Assembly: GCA_963205495.1 (NCBI GenBank)
Contig: CAUJIN010000034.1
Span: 186,001 to 250,000 of the forward strand
Source of the DNA: Pseudomonadota bacterium
GTDB lineage: Bacteria > Pseudomonadota > Gammaproteobacteria > Xanthomonadales > Xanthomonadaceae
Direction: 5' to 3'
Length of the DNA stretch: 64,000 nt
Within the stretch, counting starts at the first letter, position 1. Every line of letters starts with the position of its first letter. The translations under genes were made by a program, and so were the position numbers. Under the pieces are notes generated by a model. That model was not told the DNA's origin, made no database searches, and worked only from the letters and a program-made list of their open reading frames with translations. Shown here in pieces: positions 36,392-44,808 of the stretch.

Positions 36392-38470
36392 CTACTGGTT
36401 GAAATCGAACTTCATCTCGCGCTCGGGCGGGGCGAGGAAGTTGCCGTACACGTACTGGACGTTGCTGGTGAAAAGGATGGTCATGCTGCCCGCATCCTGT
36501 GCACCTTCGGCGATGGTCTTGCGGCCGAGCTGGGCGGCGCGGTCGGTGATTTCCCGCACCTTGGCCTGACTTTCCGGATTGCGGCTGAGGTCCTCGATCA
36601 GGCTGTGGTCGATGCCCAGATAGTCGGCGGGTACATGGCTGAGCAGCTGGAAGGAGTTGAGCCCCAGGCCGAACTGCTCAAGGCACAGGCCGCAGCCCAT
36701 GGTGGAGAGCGCGGCGTGCAGGTCCTGCACGGCCTTGAGGTTGGTGAAGGCCTTGGATTCGGGCAGGCAGAGCACCAGGTTTTCGGCGGGTACGTCGGCC
36801 TGTTTGAGATTGGCACCGATCCAGGCGGCCAGTTTCGGGTCCTGCAGGCTTTCGACGGTGACCTTGACGAAGAGCCGGGTATTGCGGCCGCTGCGACGGC
36901 GCTGGGCGATGGCGGCGATGGCGCGCTGGAGCACCCAGCGGTCGATGCGCGCCATCATGCCGTGCTCTTCGGCGATGCCCATGAACACGCTGGGCGAGAC
37001 GATGTCGCCGTTGGGGCCGGTCAGGCGCAGCAGCACCTGATAGGTTTCCTCGGGGTCGCCGGTGAGATGGATGATGGGCTGGAAGAAGGGCACGAAGCCT
37101 TCGCCCTTGAGCGCGCCTTCCATGTGCGCGACCCACTGCGCGATGCGCTCTTCCTCGGCGCGGTCGCGGGCGGCGGGATCGAAGACCAGGCAGCGGTTGC
37201 CGCCTTCGGCCTGGGCCGACTGCAGTTGGCTGACGGCCTTGTTGAGCACCTGCTGGGCGCTGGCGATCTTCTGGCCGATCTGCACGCCGCCGATGCTCAG
37301 CGAGGCGTTGAGCGAGTGTTCGCCGATGTCGAGGATGGTGTTTTCGAACGATTCACGCAGCACCTTGGCCAGATCGCGCGTCTGCGTGTGGCTGGAGCCG
37401 CGCAAAAGGACCGCGAAACCGTGGTCGCTGAAGCGGGCGGCGAGGGCGCTGTCGGGAAGCTGGGGCGAGATGCGTTCGGCGGTGCGCTTGAGCAGGGCGT
37501 CGGCGTTGGCCACGCCGACCGCGCCGGTCAGTTTGCCGTAGTTGTCCAGCTCCATCAGCAGCAGGGCCTGATCCGAAGCGCCCTCGGCAGCCGCTGCGAT
37601 CATCACGTCGAGTTCGCCGAGGAAGTGCTGGCGGTTGTAGAAGCCGGTGGTCTGGTCGCGCTGGCGCAGTGCGTCCAGCTCCCTGACCATTTCCGCGTCC
37701 ATGAGCTGCGGGCGCATCACGATCTGGATGCAGGGCTCGCCCTCGTAACTGGCCTGGGTGAACTCCATCAGGGCGTCGAAGGTTTCGCCGTCGGCACGCC
37801 GCGCCTTGAGCTCCAGATCCTTCGGCGGCGGCTCGCCACGGCTGAGGTCCTTGAGCAGGAGCTTGAACCGGTCCGCGTGCTCGGGTCCGACCATGTCGAG
37901 CAGCGGCAGGCCTTCGATTTCCTCGAAACTCTCGTAGCCGAACATCTCCAGGTACGCCTGGTTGGCGCGGATGTGCATGCCTTCATGCACATAGGCGATG
38001 GGATCGCGCGAGGAAGCGATGAGGGCGTCGCAGCGGCGCTCGGTTTCGCGCAGCGAGGCCTCCAGCCTGCGCACCGTGCGGCGACGCTCGGAGATGCGCG
38101 CCTCGCGTTCGATCACGTATTGCAGGAACTTGGCCCGGCCGCGCAGGGTGAAAGCACGCGCGCCAGAGGAGAGGACGTCGTTCACGCTGGCCTCGTCGAG
38201 CTGGTCGAGCAGGGCGATCAGCACCACGTCCTTGCCGCTGGCCTGCGCTGCCTCGGCCACTGACTTGAACGGAATGGTCTTGGCCGTGTAACTGGCCAGG
38301 ATGATCTCGCTGCCGGTATTGGCCAGCGCCGCTTCCAGCTCGGCCAGCGACTCCGGGCGGCTCGGGCGCACCGGAATGCCGCCGTTGCGCAGCAGGCTGA
38401 TGCTGTGCTCGGCGTCGTCGATCCTGTCGTCGACGAGCAGGAGGCGGATGACGGGTTGCTGCTTGGCCAT
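36392..38470 (-). CDS. fimX: FimX-type c-di-GMP effector (REC-PAS-GGDEF-EAL)
   Basis: 692 residues, equal to FimX of Pseudomonas and Xanthomonas. Order: REC (1-120), PAS (about 155-270), GGDEF (about 280-425), EAL (about 435-690). Both enzyme domains are degenerate: the GGDEF site reads FSDHGF and the EAL site reads QVLLR, so it should bind but not make or cleave c-di-GMP. The REC domain lacks a phospho-acceptor Asp at the expected strand (EIILASYTAKT). FimX acts at the cell pole with PilZ and PilB to drive type IV pilus assembly. The start at 38470 opens the REC domain (MAKQQPVIRLLLVDD). It follows epmB by 67 bp on the same strand. Confidence 0.88.
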   Translation of the reverse strand: MAKQQPVIRLLLVDDRIDDAEHSISLLRNGGIPVRPSRPESLAELEAALANTGSEIILASYTAKTIPFKSVAEAAQASGKDVVLIALLDQLDEASVNDVLSSGARAFTLRGRAKFLQYVIEREARISERRRTVRRLEASLRETERRCDALIASSRDPIAYVHEGMHIRANQAYLEMFGYESFEEIEGLPLLDMVGPEHADRFKLLLKDLSRGEPPPKDLELKARRADGETFDALMEFTQASYEGEPCIQIVMRPQLMDAEMVRELDALRQRDQTTGFYNRQHFLGELDVMIAAAAEGASDQALLLMELDNYGKLTGAVGVANADALLKRTAERISPQLPDSALAARFSDHGFAVLLRGSSHTQTRDLAKVLRESFENTILDIGEHSLNASLSIGGVQIGQKIASAQQVLNKAVSQLQSAQAEGGNRCLVFDPAARDRAEEERIAQWVAHMEGALKGEGFVPFFQPIIHLTGDPEETYQVLLRLTGPNGDIVSPSVFMGIAEEHGMMARIDRWVLQRAIAAIAQRRRSGRNTRLFVKVTVESLQDPKLAAWIGANLKQADVPAENLVLCLPESKAFTNLKAVQDLHAALSTMGCGLCLEQFGLGLNSFQLLSHVPADYLGIDHSLIEDLSRNPESQAKVREITDRAAQLGRKTIAEGAQDAGSMTILFTSNVQYVYGNFLAPPEREMKFDFNQ

Positions 38471-38537
38471 GGAGAGCTGCTTGGTGAATTCGTCGGATGT
38501 TTTTACACGCTCGTCGGACAATGTCCAGCGCCGGGCG

Positions 38538-39551
38538 TCATGAAGTGCCGGAAAGCGGCAGTTTTGCGGGTGCGCCTTGCACTTCCCGGACCAGTCGCGG
38601 CAGGAGATAGCCCGGCAGGCGCGCGCGCAGGGTTTCGTACAGCGCCAGGGCGTCCGCCTCGGGAACTTCGAAGTGCGCGGTGCCGGCAACGCGGTCGAGC
38701 TGGTGCAGGTAGTAGGGTTGCACGCCGATCTCGAACAGCTTCTCCGAAAGCGCGACCAGCGTCTCGGCGCGGTCATTCACCCCGCGAAGCAGCACCGACT
38801 GGTTGTAGAGCCGCACCCGACGCGCGGCCAGCGCGGCGCAGGCTTCGGCCACCGAATCGTCCAGCTCCTGCGCGTGGTTGGCGTGGATCACCATGACGGC
38901 GGGCCAGGGCAGGGAATCCAGCCAGTCCAGCAGCGCCGCGTCCACCCGCGCCGGCAGCACGACCGGCAGGCGAGAGTGGATGCGCAGCCGGCGCAGGTGC
39001 GGCGCGGCGCGCAGTGCGTCGGTGAGTTCGGCCAGTTTTGCGGTGGAGAGCGAAAGCGGATCTCCGCCGCTGAGCAGCACCTCGTCGATGTCGGTGTTGG
39101 CCAGAAGGTGCTCGATCGCGGCGCGCCAGCCGTTCGCCGCCGCGGTTTCCTCGCCGTAGGGAAAGTGGCGACGGAAGCAGTAGCGGCAGTTGACCGCGCA
39201 GCTTCCGGTCGCAACCAGGAGCGCGCGGCCCTCGTACTTGTGCAGCAGGCCGCGGGTTTCGCGCGCGGCAAGATCGCCCACCGCATCGGTGAGGAAGCCG
39301 GGGACGTAGCGGGTTTCCTCGTCCAGCGGCAGCACCTGGCGCAGCAGTGGATCGTCCGGGTCGCCGCGCCGCATCCGCGCCACGAAGGCGCGCGGCACGC
39401 GCAGCGGGAATCCTGCCGCATCGGCCGGCACGCGGTGGGAAAGGTGTTCCAGGCCCAGTTCGGCCAGCAGTTCGCGCGGGCAGGTGATGGCGTCGCGGTA
39501 GTCTTTCCGCCAGTCGGATGGCTGCGCGAGACGGGTGGATGCAGGTATCAT
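38538..39551 (-). CDS. epmB: EF-P (R)-beta-lysine system aminomutase
   Basis: About 337 residues, radical SAM/PLP lysine 2,3-aminomutase. SAM cluster: [16 protein letters not shown] (CxxxCxxC). [15 protein letters not shown] and [19 protein letters not shown] are standard KamA/EpmB segments. It converts alpha-lysine to (R)-beta-lysine for attachment to EF-P. The start ATG 39551 ([14 protein letters not shown]) is chosen by similarity to E. coli EpmB; ATGs at 39569 and 39593 are alternatives that run through the palindrome at 39562-39578. It is divergent from efp, its substrate gene. epmA is not in the window. Confidence 0.92.
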   Translation of the reverse strand: MIPASTRLAQPSDWRKDYRDAITCPRELLAELGLEHLSHRVPADAAGFPLRVPRAFVARMRRGDPDDPLLRQVLPLDEETRYVPGFLTDAVGDLAARETRGLLHKYEGRALLVATGSCAVNCRYCFRRHFPYGEETAAANGWRAAIEHLLANTDIDEVLLSGGDPLSLSTAKLAELTDALRAAPHLRRLRIHSRLPVVLPARVDAALLDWLDSLPWPAVMVIHANHAQELDDSVAEACAALAARRVRLYNQSVLLRGVNDRAETLVALSEKLFEIGVQPYYLHQLDRVAGTAHFEVPEADALALYETLRARLPGYLLPRLVREVQGAPAKLPLSGTS

Positions 39552-39561
39552 GGCGTGCTCG

Positions 39562-39578
39562 GTCGGCATGATGCCGAC
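39562..39578. promoter_or_regulatory. Palindrome in the epmB-efp divergent region
   Basis: GTCGGCAT-G-ATGCCGAC, perfect 8-bp arms, followed on the plus strand by TTTTCTTT. It could be an operator shared by the two genes, or, read as RNA toward efp, a hairpin with a U-rich tail. Confidence 0.45.
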
Positions 39579-39629
39579 TTTTCTTTCCCCCATTGTAGCC
39601 GCGCGCGCGGCAGGAACCGGAGTCCGCCT

Positions 39630-40196
39630 ATGGCCACCCTCGGCATGAACGACGTCAAGAACGGCTTGAAGATCATCGTGGACGGCCACCCGTGCGTGAT
39701 CGTGGATACCGACTTCATCAAGCCCGGCAAGGGTCAGGCCTTCACCCGCGTGAAGTACCGCAACATCAAGACCGGCCGCGTGGGCGAGGTGACGATGAAG
39801 TCCACCGATTCGGTGGAGTCGGCGGATGTGGTCGATACCGACATGCAGTATCTCTTCAGCGACGGCGAGTTCTGGCACTTCATGCAGCCGGACACCTTCG
39901 AGCAGCACACTGCCGATGCCAACGCCATGGGTGACACCGGGCAGTGGCTCAAGGGCGAGGAAGAGTGCGTGGTGACGCTCTGGAACGGCGTGCCGATCGC
40001 GGTGGCGGCGCCCAATTTCGTCGAACTCAAGATCGTCGAGACCGATCCGGGTCTGCGCGGCGATACCTCCGGCGGCGGCGGCAAGCCGGCCAAGCTGGAA
40101 ACCGGCGCGGTGGTGCGCGTGCCTCTGTTCGTGGGGCAGGACGAGGTCATCCGCGTCGATACCCGCACCGGCGAATACGTCAGCCGGGTCAAGTGA
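39630..40196 (+). CDS. efp: Translation elongation factor P
   Basis: 188 residues. EF-P relieves ribosome stalling at polyproline stretches. [11 protein letters not shown] places a Lys at position 34, the residue that is beta-lysylated in the EpmA/EpmB pathway, and epmB lies directly upstream on the opposite strand. [18 protein letters not shown] is the usual domain II/III junction, and the C terminus GEYVSRVK is typical. Start ATG 39630 ([12 protein letters not shown]) with CCGGAG upstream. Confidence 0.97.
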   Translation: MATLGMNDVKNGLKIIVDGHPCVIVDTDFIKPGKGQAFTRVKYRNIKTGRVGEVTMKSTDSVESADVVDTDMQYLFSDGEFWHFMQPDTFEQHTADANAMGDTGQWLKGEEECVVTLWNGVPIAVAAPNFVELKIVETDPGLRGDTSGGGGKPAKLETGAVVRVPLFVGQDEVIRVDTRTGEYVSRVK

Positions 40197-40256
40197 TCGA
40201 CCTTCCGGTCCGGGGCTGAGGTTCCGGATCGGGCTGTGTCGGCGCAAGGCTTTCCG

Positions 40257-41591
40257 ATGAATCCGCGATCCTGCGATCTCCTGATCGAAGCCGGCTGGGT
40301 GATTCCGGTCGAACCGCACGGCGTGGTGCTGGAAAACCACGCCGTGGCGGTGGACGAGGGGCGCATCCTGGACCTGCTGCCGATCGCCGAGGCGCGTTTG
40401 CGCTATGCGCCGCGCGAGCGGGTGGAACTGCCGCAGAGTGCGCTCTTTCCCGGGCTGGTCAACGCCCACACGCACAACCCGATGACCCTGATGCGCGGGG
40501 TCGCCAACGATCTTCCCCTGATGCAGTGGCTCAAGGGCCACATCTGGCCGATCGAGGCCGCCGTGCTGGGGCCGCGCTTCTGCGCCGACGGCGCCGAGCT
40601 GGCGGTGGCCGAGATGCTGCGCGGCGGCACCACCTGCTGCAACGAAAACTATTTCTTTCCCGATGCGATCGGCGCGGTCTACGCCCGCCTGGGTTTCCGC
40701 TGCCGTCTGGGCCTGCCGGTGATCGAGTTCCCCACGCCTTGGGCGCGCACCCGGGACGAATACTTCGACAAGGCCGCCGAAGTCCACGACGCTTTCCTCG
40801 GGCATCCGCGGGTGTCGACCGCGTTCGCGCCGCACGCTCCCTACACGGTGAGCGATGCGAGCTTCGAACGCATCCGGATGCTCTCCGACCAGTTCGAGAT
40901 CCCGGTGCACTGCCATGTGCACGAAACCGCGCGCGAAGTGGAGGATTCCCTGCGCGAGCACGGCCAGCGCCCGCTGTCGCGCCTGCAGCGGTTGGGGCTG
41001 GTGAACCGCCACCTGATCGCGGTGCACATGACCCAGCTCACCGAGGCGGAAATCGCGCTGTGCGCGGCAGAAGGGGTTTCCGTGGTGCACTGCCCGGAAT
41101 CCAACCTCAAGCTCGCCTCCGGCTTCGCCCCGGTCGAAGCGCTGCGCCGCGCCGGGGCCAACGTGGCGCTGGGCACCGACGGCTGCGCCAGCAACAATGA
41201 CCTGGACATGATCGGCGAGATGCGCAGCGCGGCGCTCCTGGCCAAGGCCGTGGCGCAGGATGCCGCCGCGGTCGATGCCGCCAGCGCCCTGCGCATGGCC
41301 ACGCTGGATGCGGCCCAGGCGCTGGATCTGGATGGCGAAATCGGCTCGATCGAGCCGGGCAAGCAGGCCGACCTGGCCGCAATGCGTTTCGACGACCCGG
41401 AAACCCAGCCGCTCTACGACCCCATCGCCCAGCTCGTCTACGCCGGCGCACGCCAGCAGGTGCACTGGGTCTGGATCGCGGGCGAAGCCAAGCTGCGCGA
41501 GCGCGAGCTGACTGGCATGGACCTGCCCGGAATCCTTGCGCGCGCGCGCGAGTGGCGCGAGCGCATCGTGCGCCTGCCGCGACCGGCCTGA
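40257..41591 (+). CDS. mtaD: TRZ/ATZ family hydrolase (5'-methylthioadenosine/SAH deaminase-like)
   Basis: About 444 residues, metal-dependent amidohydrolase. NAHTHNPMTLMRGVAND is the first metal motif, HCHVHETAREVEDS and VHMTQL hold further His ligands, and GTDGCASNNDLDM supplies the last Asp. This is the deaminase type that acts on methylthioadenosine, S-adenosylhomocysteine or adenosine. The ATG at 40257 with AAGG is preferred; a GTG at 40236 would add seven residues. Followed by gph, the common order in xanthomonads, although ubiG, often found between them, is missing here. Confidence 0.85.
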   Translation: MNPRSCDLLIEAGWVIPVEPHGVVLENHAVAVDEGRILDLLPIAEARLRYAPRERVELPQSALFPGLVNAHTHNPMTLMRGVANDLPLMQWLKGHIWPIEAAVLGPRFCADGAELAVAEMLRGGTTCCNENYFFPDAIGAVYARLGFRCRLGLPVIEFPTPWARTRDEYFDKAAEVHDAFLGHPRVSTAFAPHAPYTVSDASFERIRMLSDQFEIPVHCHVHETAREVEDSLREHGQRPLSRLQRLGLVNRHLIAVHMTQLTEAEIALCAAEGVSVVHCPESNLKLASGFAPVEALRRAGANVALGTDGCASNNDLDMIGEMRSAALLAKAVAQDAAAVDAASALRMATLDAAQALDLDGEIGSIEPGKQADLAAMRFDDPETQPLYDPIAQLVYAGARQQVHWVWIAGEAKLRERELTGMDLPGILARAREWRERIVRLPRPA

Positions 41592-41688
41592 TGGACGCAC
41601 GGGCCTTGCGCCTGCCGTCGCGCGGCGGCCGTTCCATCGCGCGATCCGCCGGCGCCTGTCCCGGGTGCCGCGTTCTGCGGGAGATTGA

Positions 41689-42366
41689 ATGAACACGATT
41701 GCGCCGCTGGTGCTGTTCGACCTGGACGGAACCCTGGTGGATTCGGTCGGCGACCTGGGCGCCGCGCTCAACGACGTGCGCGCCAGTCTCGGCCTTGCGC
41801 CGGTCACGCTGGAACGGGTTCGCACCGCCATTTCCTCCGGCGCCCGCGCCATCCTGGGGCAGGGCCTGCCGGAACTGGTCGAGTCCGAGCGCGAGGCGCA
41901 ACGCGAGGCCTTTCTGGACTGCTATCGCGCGCGCATCGGCGAGAACGACCGCCTGTTTCCCGGCATCGCCGAGGTGCTGGTTTCGATCGAGGCCGCCGGC
42001 TCGCGCTGGGGCGTGGTGACCAACAAGCGCGAGGACCTGGCGCGGCGCGTGGTCGAACGGCTCGCCCTCGACTCCCGCTGCGCGATCCTGATCGGAGGCG
42101 ACACCCTGGCGCGCTGCAAGCCCGATCCGCTGCCGGTGGCCACGGCCTGCCAGCGGCTGGGCGTGCCGGTCGATCATGCGGTCTTTGCCGGCGACGATCG
42201 CCGCGACATCGAAGCCGGGCGTGGCGCAGGCACGCGAACCATCGCGGTGCGCTGGGGTTTCCACGCCGATGCGGACGATCCGTCCCGATGGGGGGCCGAT
42301 GTCGTGGTCGAGTACCCGCTCGACCTCCTGGGCAAAGGCGTGCTGGACGCGGGTGCGCGGCCGTGA
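41689..42366 (+). CDS. gph: HAD family phosphoglycolate phosphatase
   Basis: 225 residues. HAD motif I is LFDLDGTLVDSVGDLG, motif II is VVTNK, motif III is CKPDP and motif IV is AGDDRRDIEAG, with an alpha-helical cap between I and II. Gph enzymes remove phosphate from 2-phosphoglycolate; close relatives (MupP) act on MurNAc-6-phosphate in peptidoglycan recycling and cannot be told apart by eye. It overlaps the next gene by GTGA. Confidence 0.86.
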   Translation: MNTIAPLVLFDLDGTLVDSVGDLGAALNDVRASLGLAPVTLERVRTAISSGARAILGQGLPELVESEREAQREAFLDCYRARIGENDRLFPGIAEVLVSIEAAGSRWGVVTNKREDLARRVVERLALDSRCAILIGGDTLARCKPDPLPVATACQRLGVPVDHAVFAGDDRRDIEAGRGAGTRTIAVRWGFHADADDPSRWGADVVVEYPLDLLGKGVLDAGARP

Positions 42367-43160
42367 ACGCGCCTCGGACCCCGCTGGACGAAGAAAGCCG
42401 CAGCCATCTGGACAAATGGCTGGCGCGCGAACCGGAAATGGAAACCGCGCGTCTTTTTCTCGGCGCCGAGCGGCCGCTGGCCGAGCTCTGGGGCACGGTG
42501 CTGGACGAATGGCTCGACGCCTGCTTCGGCCTGTCCGATCCTGGCGTGGCGCGGATCAAGCTGGCCTGGTGGGGCGAGGCGCTCGGGCAGGCCCACGCCG
42601 AATCCGCCCATCCCCTGGTGCGCGCCTTCGCGCTCGCCGGCGGCGCTGCGGTCGGGGTCGAAGCCTGGGCGCGCGCGACGCAGGCGGCGCTGGAGCTTGC
42701 GGATTCCGAAGGATTGCCGGCCGATGCGGCGGCGCTGCTCGCATCGCGCATGGAGCTGGCACGCGCGCTGGCGCGGATCGAGGCGCTGCTTTGGCCGCAG
42801 GCGGCCCAGGCCGATGCCGCCGCGCTGGCGCGTTCGCTGGTGCTCTGGCAGTGGCGCCACCACCGCGCCGGTGACGAACCGCGGCCGGACTGGCTGCCGC
42901 TCCAGCTCCTGGCACGCTCTGGCCTGCGGGCGCAGGAGGTCTACGCACGCCCCGGAGAATCCTCCTTTGCGGCATTGCGGTCGGATCTGGCCGCGGCGCT
43001 GCTCGGGGGGGCGTGCGCGGCTGCCGGCGCGCGGCTGCGGCGGATGCGCACCCGGCTCGATGCGCTGGCGCTGCACCGGCTCCGTGCCGGGCGCGATCCG
43101 GCCTTTCCCGCGAGCGGCCTGCGCGTGCTGTGGCGATGCTGGCGCGCGGCGCGGGGCTGA
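42363..43160 (+). CDS. Degenerate squalene/phytoene synthase-like protein
   Basis: 265 residues, all-helical. DPGVARIKLAWWGEALGQAH followed by a HPLVRAFAL segment matches the opening helices of the trans-isoprenyl diphosphate synthase (squalene/phytoene) family. The catalytic aspartate-rich motifs (DxxxD in two helices) cannot be found, so prenyl condensation is unlikely. It begins with GTG at 42363 overlapping the gph stop, so expression is tightly tied to gph. Similar degenerate proteins occur in xanthomonads at this position; their role is unknown. A lipid-binding or assembly role would be speculation. Confidence 0.65.
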   Translation: MNAPRTPLDEESRSHLDKWLAREPEMETARLFLGAERPLAELWGTVLDEWLDACFGLSDPGVARIKLAWWGEALGQAHAESAHPLVRAFALAGGAAVGVEAWARATQAALELADSEGLPADAAALLASRMELARALARIEALLWPQAAQADAAALARSLVLWQWRHHRAGDEPRPDWLPLQLLARSGLRAQEVYARPGESSFAALRSDLAAALLGGACAAAGARLRRMRTRLDALALHRLRAGRDPAFPASGLRVLWRCWRAARG

Positions 43161-43176
43161 GCTTGCCCGCGTGGTG

Positions 43177-43239
43177 GGATGCTGCATCCAGAACCGCGAA
43201 GCTCGGGTTCATGCGAGCTTACGCCCCGCTGCAGCATCC
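43177..43239 (+). promoter_or_regulatory. Two-tier inverted repeat in the folE2 leader
   Basis: Outer arms GGATGCTGCA (43177-43186) and TGCAGCATCC (43230-43239) are perfect 10-bp complements; nested inside are AAGCTCG (43199-43205) and CGAGCTT (43214-43220) around an 8-nt loop. GGATGCTGCATCC at 43177-43189 is also a palindrome on its own, allowing an alternative hairpin. The element ends 33 bp before the folE2 start, so it may be a regulatory RNA leader or a pair of operator sites. Confidence 0.55.
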
Positions 43240-43272
43240 TTGCTCGTTCGACTGGAACCGTGACCTTTCGCC

Positions 43273-44232
43273 ATGACCGACTTCCTGCCGCCCAGTGATG
43301 CGCCCGATGCCCTCGCCGACGAGGTGGCTCGGATCCATTCCGCGCGGTTCGCGCCGCTGGATCAGGTCGGCATGCGCGGCATCGAGATGCCGGTGCGCGT
43401 GCTTCTGGCCGAAGGTCCTGCGCTCTTGCCGGCGCGCGTCGCGGTTGGTGTGAACCTGCACGACCCGACCGCGCGCGGCATCCACATGTCGCGCCTGTAC
43501 CGCCTGTGCGACGCGCATCTGTCCGCGCCCGAGGCGCTGGATCTGCGCAGGTTGAAGCGGCTGCTGGACGCCCTGCTGGAGTCCCACGAGGGGCTGTCGA
43601 GCGCCGCGCGGCTGACGGTCGGGTTCTCCCTGCCGCTGCGCCGCGAGGCCCTGCTCAGCGGTCTTTCGGGCTGGCGCCAGTATCCGGTGCGGATCGAGGC
43701 CGGATTGCGCGAGGGGCGCTGGCACTGCGCGCTGTGCGTGGATGTCCTTTATTCGAGCACCTGCCCCGGATCGGCCGCGATGGCGCGCCAGGTCGTGGCG
43801 CAGCGATTCGGCGAACGCTTCGGTCGCGGCGCCGTGGACGCGGCCGAGGTGGCGCGCTGGCTGGAATCTCCCGAAGGTGGCTCGGCCACGCCGCACGCGC
43901 AGCGTTCGCGGGCGCGAATCGAGGTGCGGCTGCCTCCGGAACCGGAAGAAACCGTCCTGCCGATGGCGCGCCTGATCGACGCGGCCGAACGCGCGCTGGC
44001 CACGCCGGTGCAGGCGGCGGTGAAGCGGGTGGACGAACAGGAATTCGCCCGCCTCAACGGCGCCCATCCGATGTATTGCGAGGACGCCGCGCGCCGGCTG
44101 GCCGCGGCGCTGGACGCGCTGCCCTGGATTGCCGACTACGCGATCGAGGCCGCGCATCTGGAAAGCCTGCACCCGCACGATGCGGTCGCGCGGGTGACCA
44201 AGGGCGTTCCGGGCGGGCTGGAATTCCGCTGA
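43273..44232 (+). CDS. folE2: GTP cyclohydrolase FolE2 (type IB)
   Basis: 319 residues. Makes 7,8-dihydroneopterin triphosphate from GTP for folate and queuosine-related pathways, using metals other than zinc when needed. Type IB markers are present: VNLHDPTARGIHMSRLY, STCPGSAAMAR with the conserved metal-ligand Cys, and ATPHAQRS. FolE2 is often induced by zinc starvation through Zur, but no clear Zur box is seen upstream; instead a structured inverted repeat lies there. pabB at 56.7 kb belongs to the same pathway. Confidence 0.94.
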   Translation: MTDFLPPSDAPDALADEVARIHSARFAPLDQVGMRGIEMPVRVLLAEGPALLPARVAVGVNLHDPTARGIHMSRLYRLCDAHLSAPEALDLRRLKRLLDALLESHEGLSSAARLTVGFSLPLRREALLSGLSGWRQYPVRIEAGLREGRWHCALCVDVLYSSTCPGSAAMARQVVAQRFGERFGRGAVDAAEVARWLESPEGGSATPHAQRSRARIEVRLPPEPEETVLPMARLIDAAERALATPVQAAVKRVDEQEFARLNGAHPMYCEDAARRLAAALDALPWIADYAIEAAHLESLHPHDAVARVTKGVPGGLEFR

Positions 44233-44253
44233 GGAAAGCGCGCCGCGAAGGCC

Positions 44254-44808
44254 TCAGCTCTTCGGCGGCGGCGCCGGCTCGGACTTGGGTGCCGGACGCA
44301 CGAGGATCGGCGCGCGGAAGCCCCAGCCGCCGTAGTAGCCGGGCCAGAACGGATCCTGGAAGTAGATGGGATCCTGCGGCAGGCGTTCGGGCCAAAGATA
44401 GATCACCTCGGCATCCAGACGCGGATAGCGGTAGTCGAAATCGCCGATGCGGCGGGTTTCGAAGTCGACGATGCGGCCGGTGATGGTGACATCGCGCTCG
44501 CTGGTGAAGATCGCCGGGTCGTAGAAGCCGCTGCGGCAGGCGATGAAGCGCCCGAGGCTGTGGTCGGCCGAGGGCACCGGACGGGCGCTGGAGCCCAGCT
44601 CGCGCGCGAGGATCTCGAAGCAGGTCCGCTGCGGCGAGGGCGCGACTTGGATGATGCGCCCGCCCCAGCGCACCGGATCGCCGGCGCGGCCCTCGATGGC
44701 GCTCTGTTCGGGGGCCGTGGCCGCGAACTCTCCGCGCAGCGGTTTGGGCGCGGTCGCGCAGCCGGCCAGCGCGGCGGACAGGACGAACAGGAACACGGTG
44801 CGGTTCAT
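44254..44808 (-). CDS. Slp family outer-membrane lipoprotein
   Basis: 184 residues. A lipoprotein signal peptide ends in the lipobox LAGC (Cys16), so the protein should be acylated and sent to the outer membrane. The core (RWGGRIIQVAPSPQRTCFEI, later FIACRSGFYDPAIF and VTITGRIVDFETRRIGDF) matches Slp/YeaY proteins, which are starvation- and stationary-phase lipoproteins. The tail is rich in Pro and Tyr (PFWPGYYGGWGF). It overlaps the TgpA gene by ATGA, forming the end of a four-gene operon. Confidence 0.86.
   Translation of the reverse strand: MNRTVFLFVLSAALAGCATAPKPLRGEFAATAPEQSAIEGRAGDPVRWGGRIIQVAPSPQRTCFEILARELGSSARPVPSADHSLGRFIACRSGFYDPAIFTSERDVTITGRIVDFETRRIGDFDYRYPRLDAEVIYLWPERLPQDPIYFQDPFWPGYYGGWGFRAPILVRPAPKSEPAPPPKS

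Noticed and set aside
43161..43272. Zur box upstream of folE2
   Set aside because: No GTTATAnnATAAC-like sequence is present; the palindromes there are GC-rich and unlike Zur or Fur sites.
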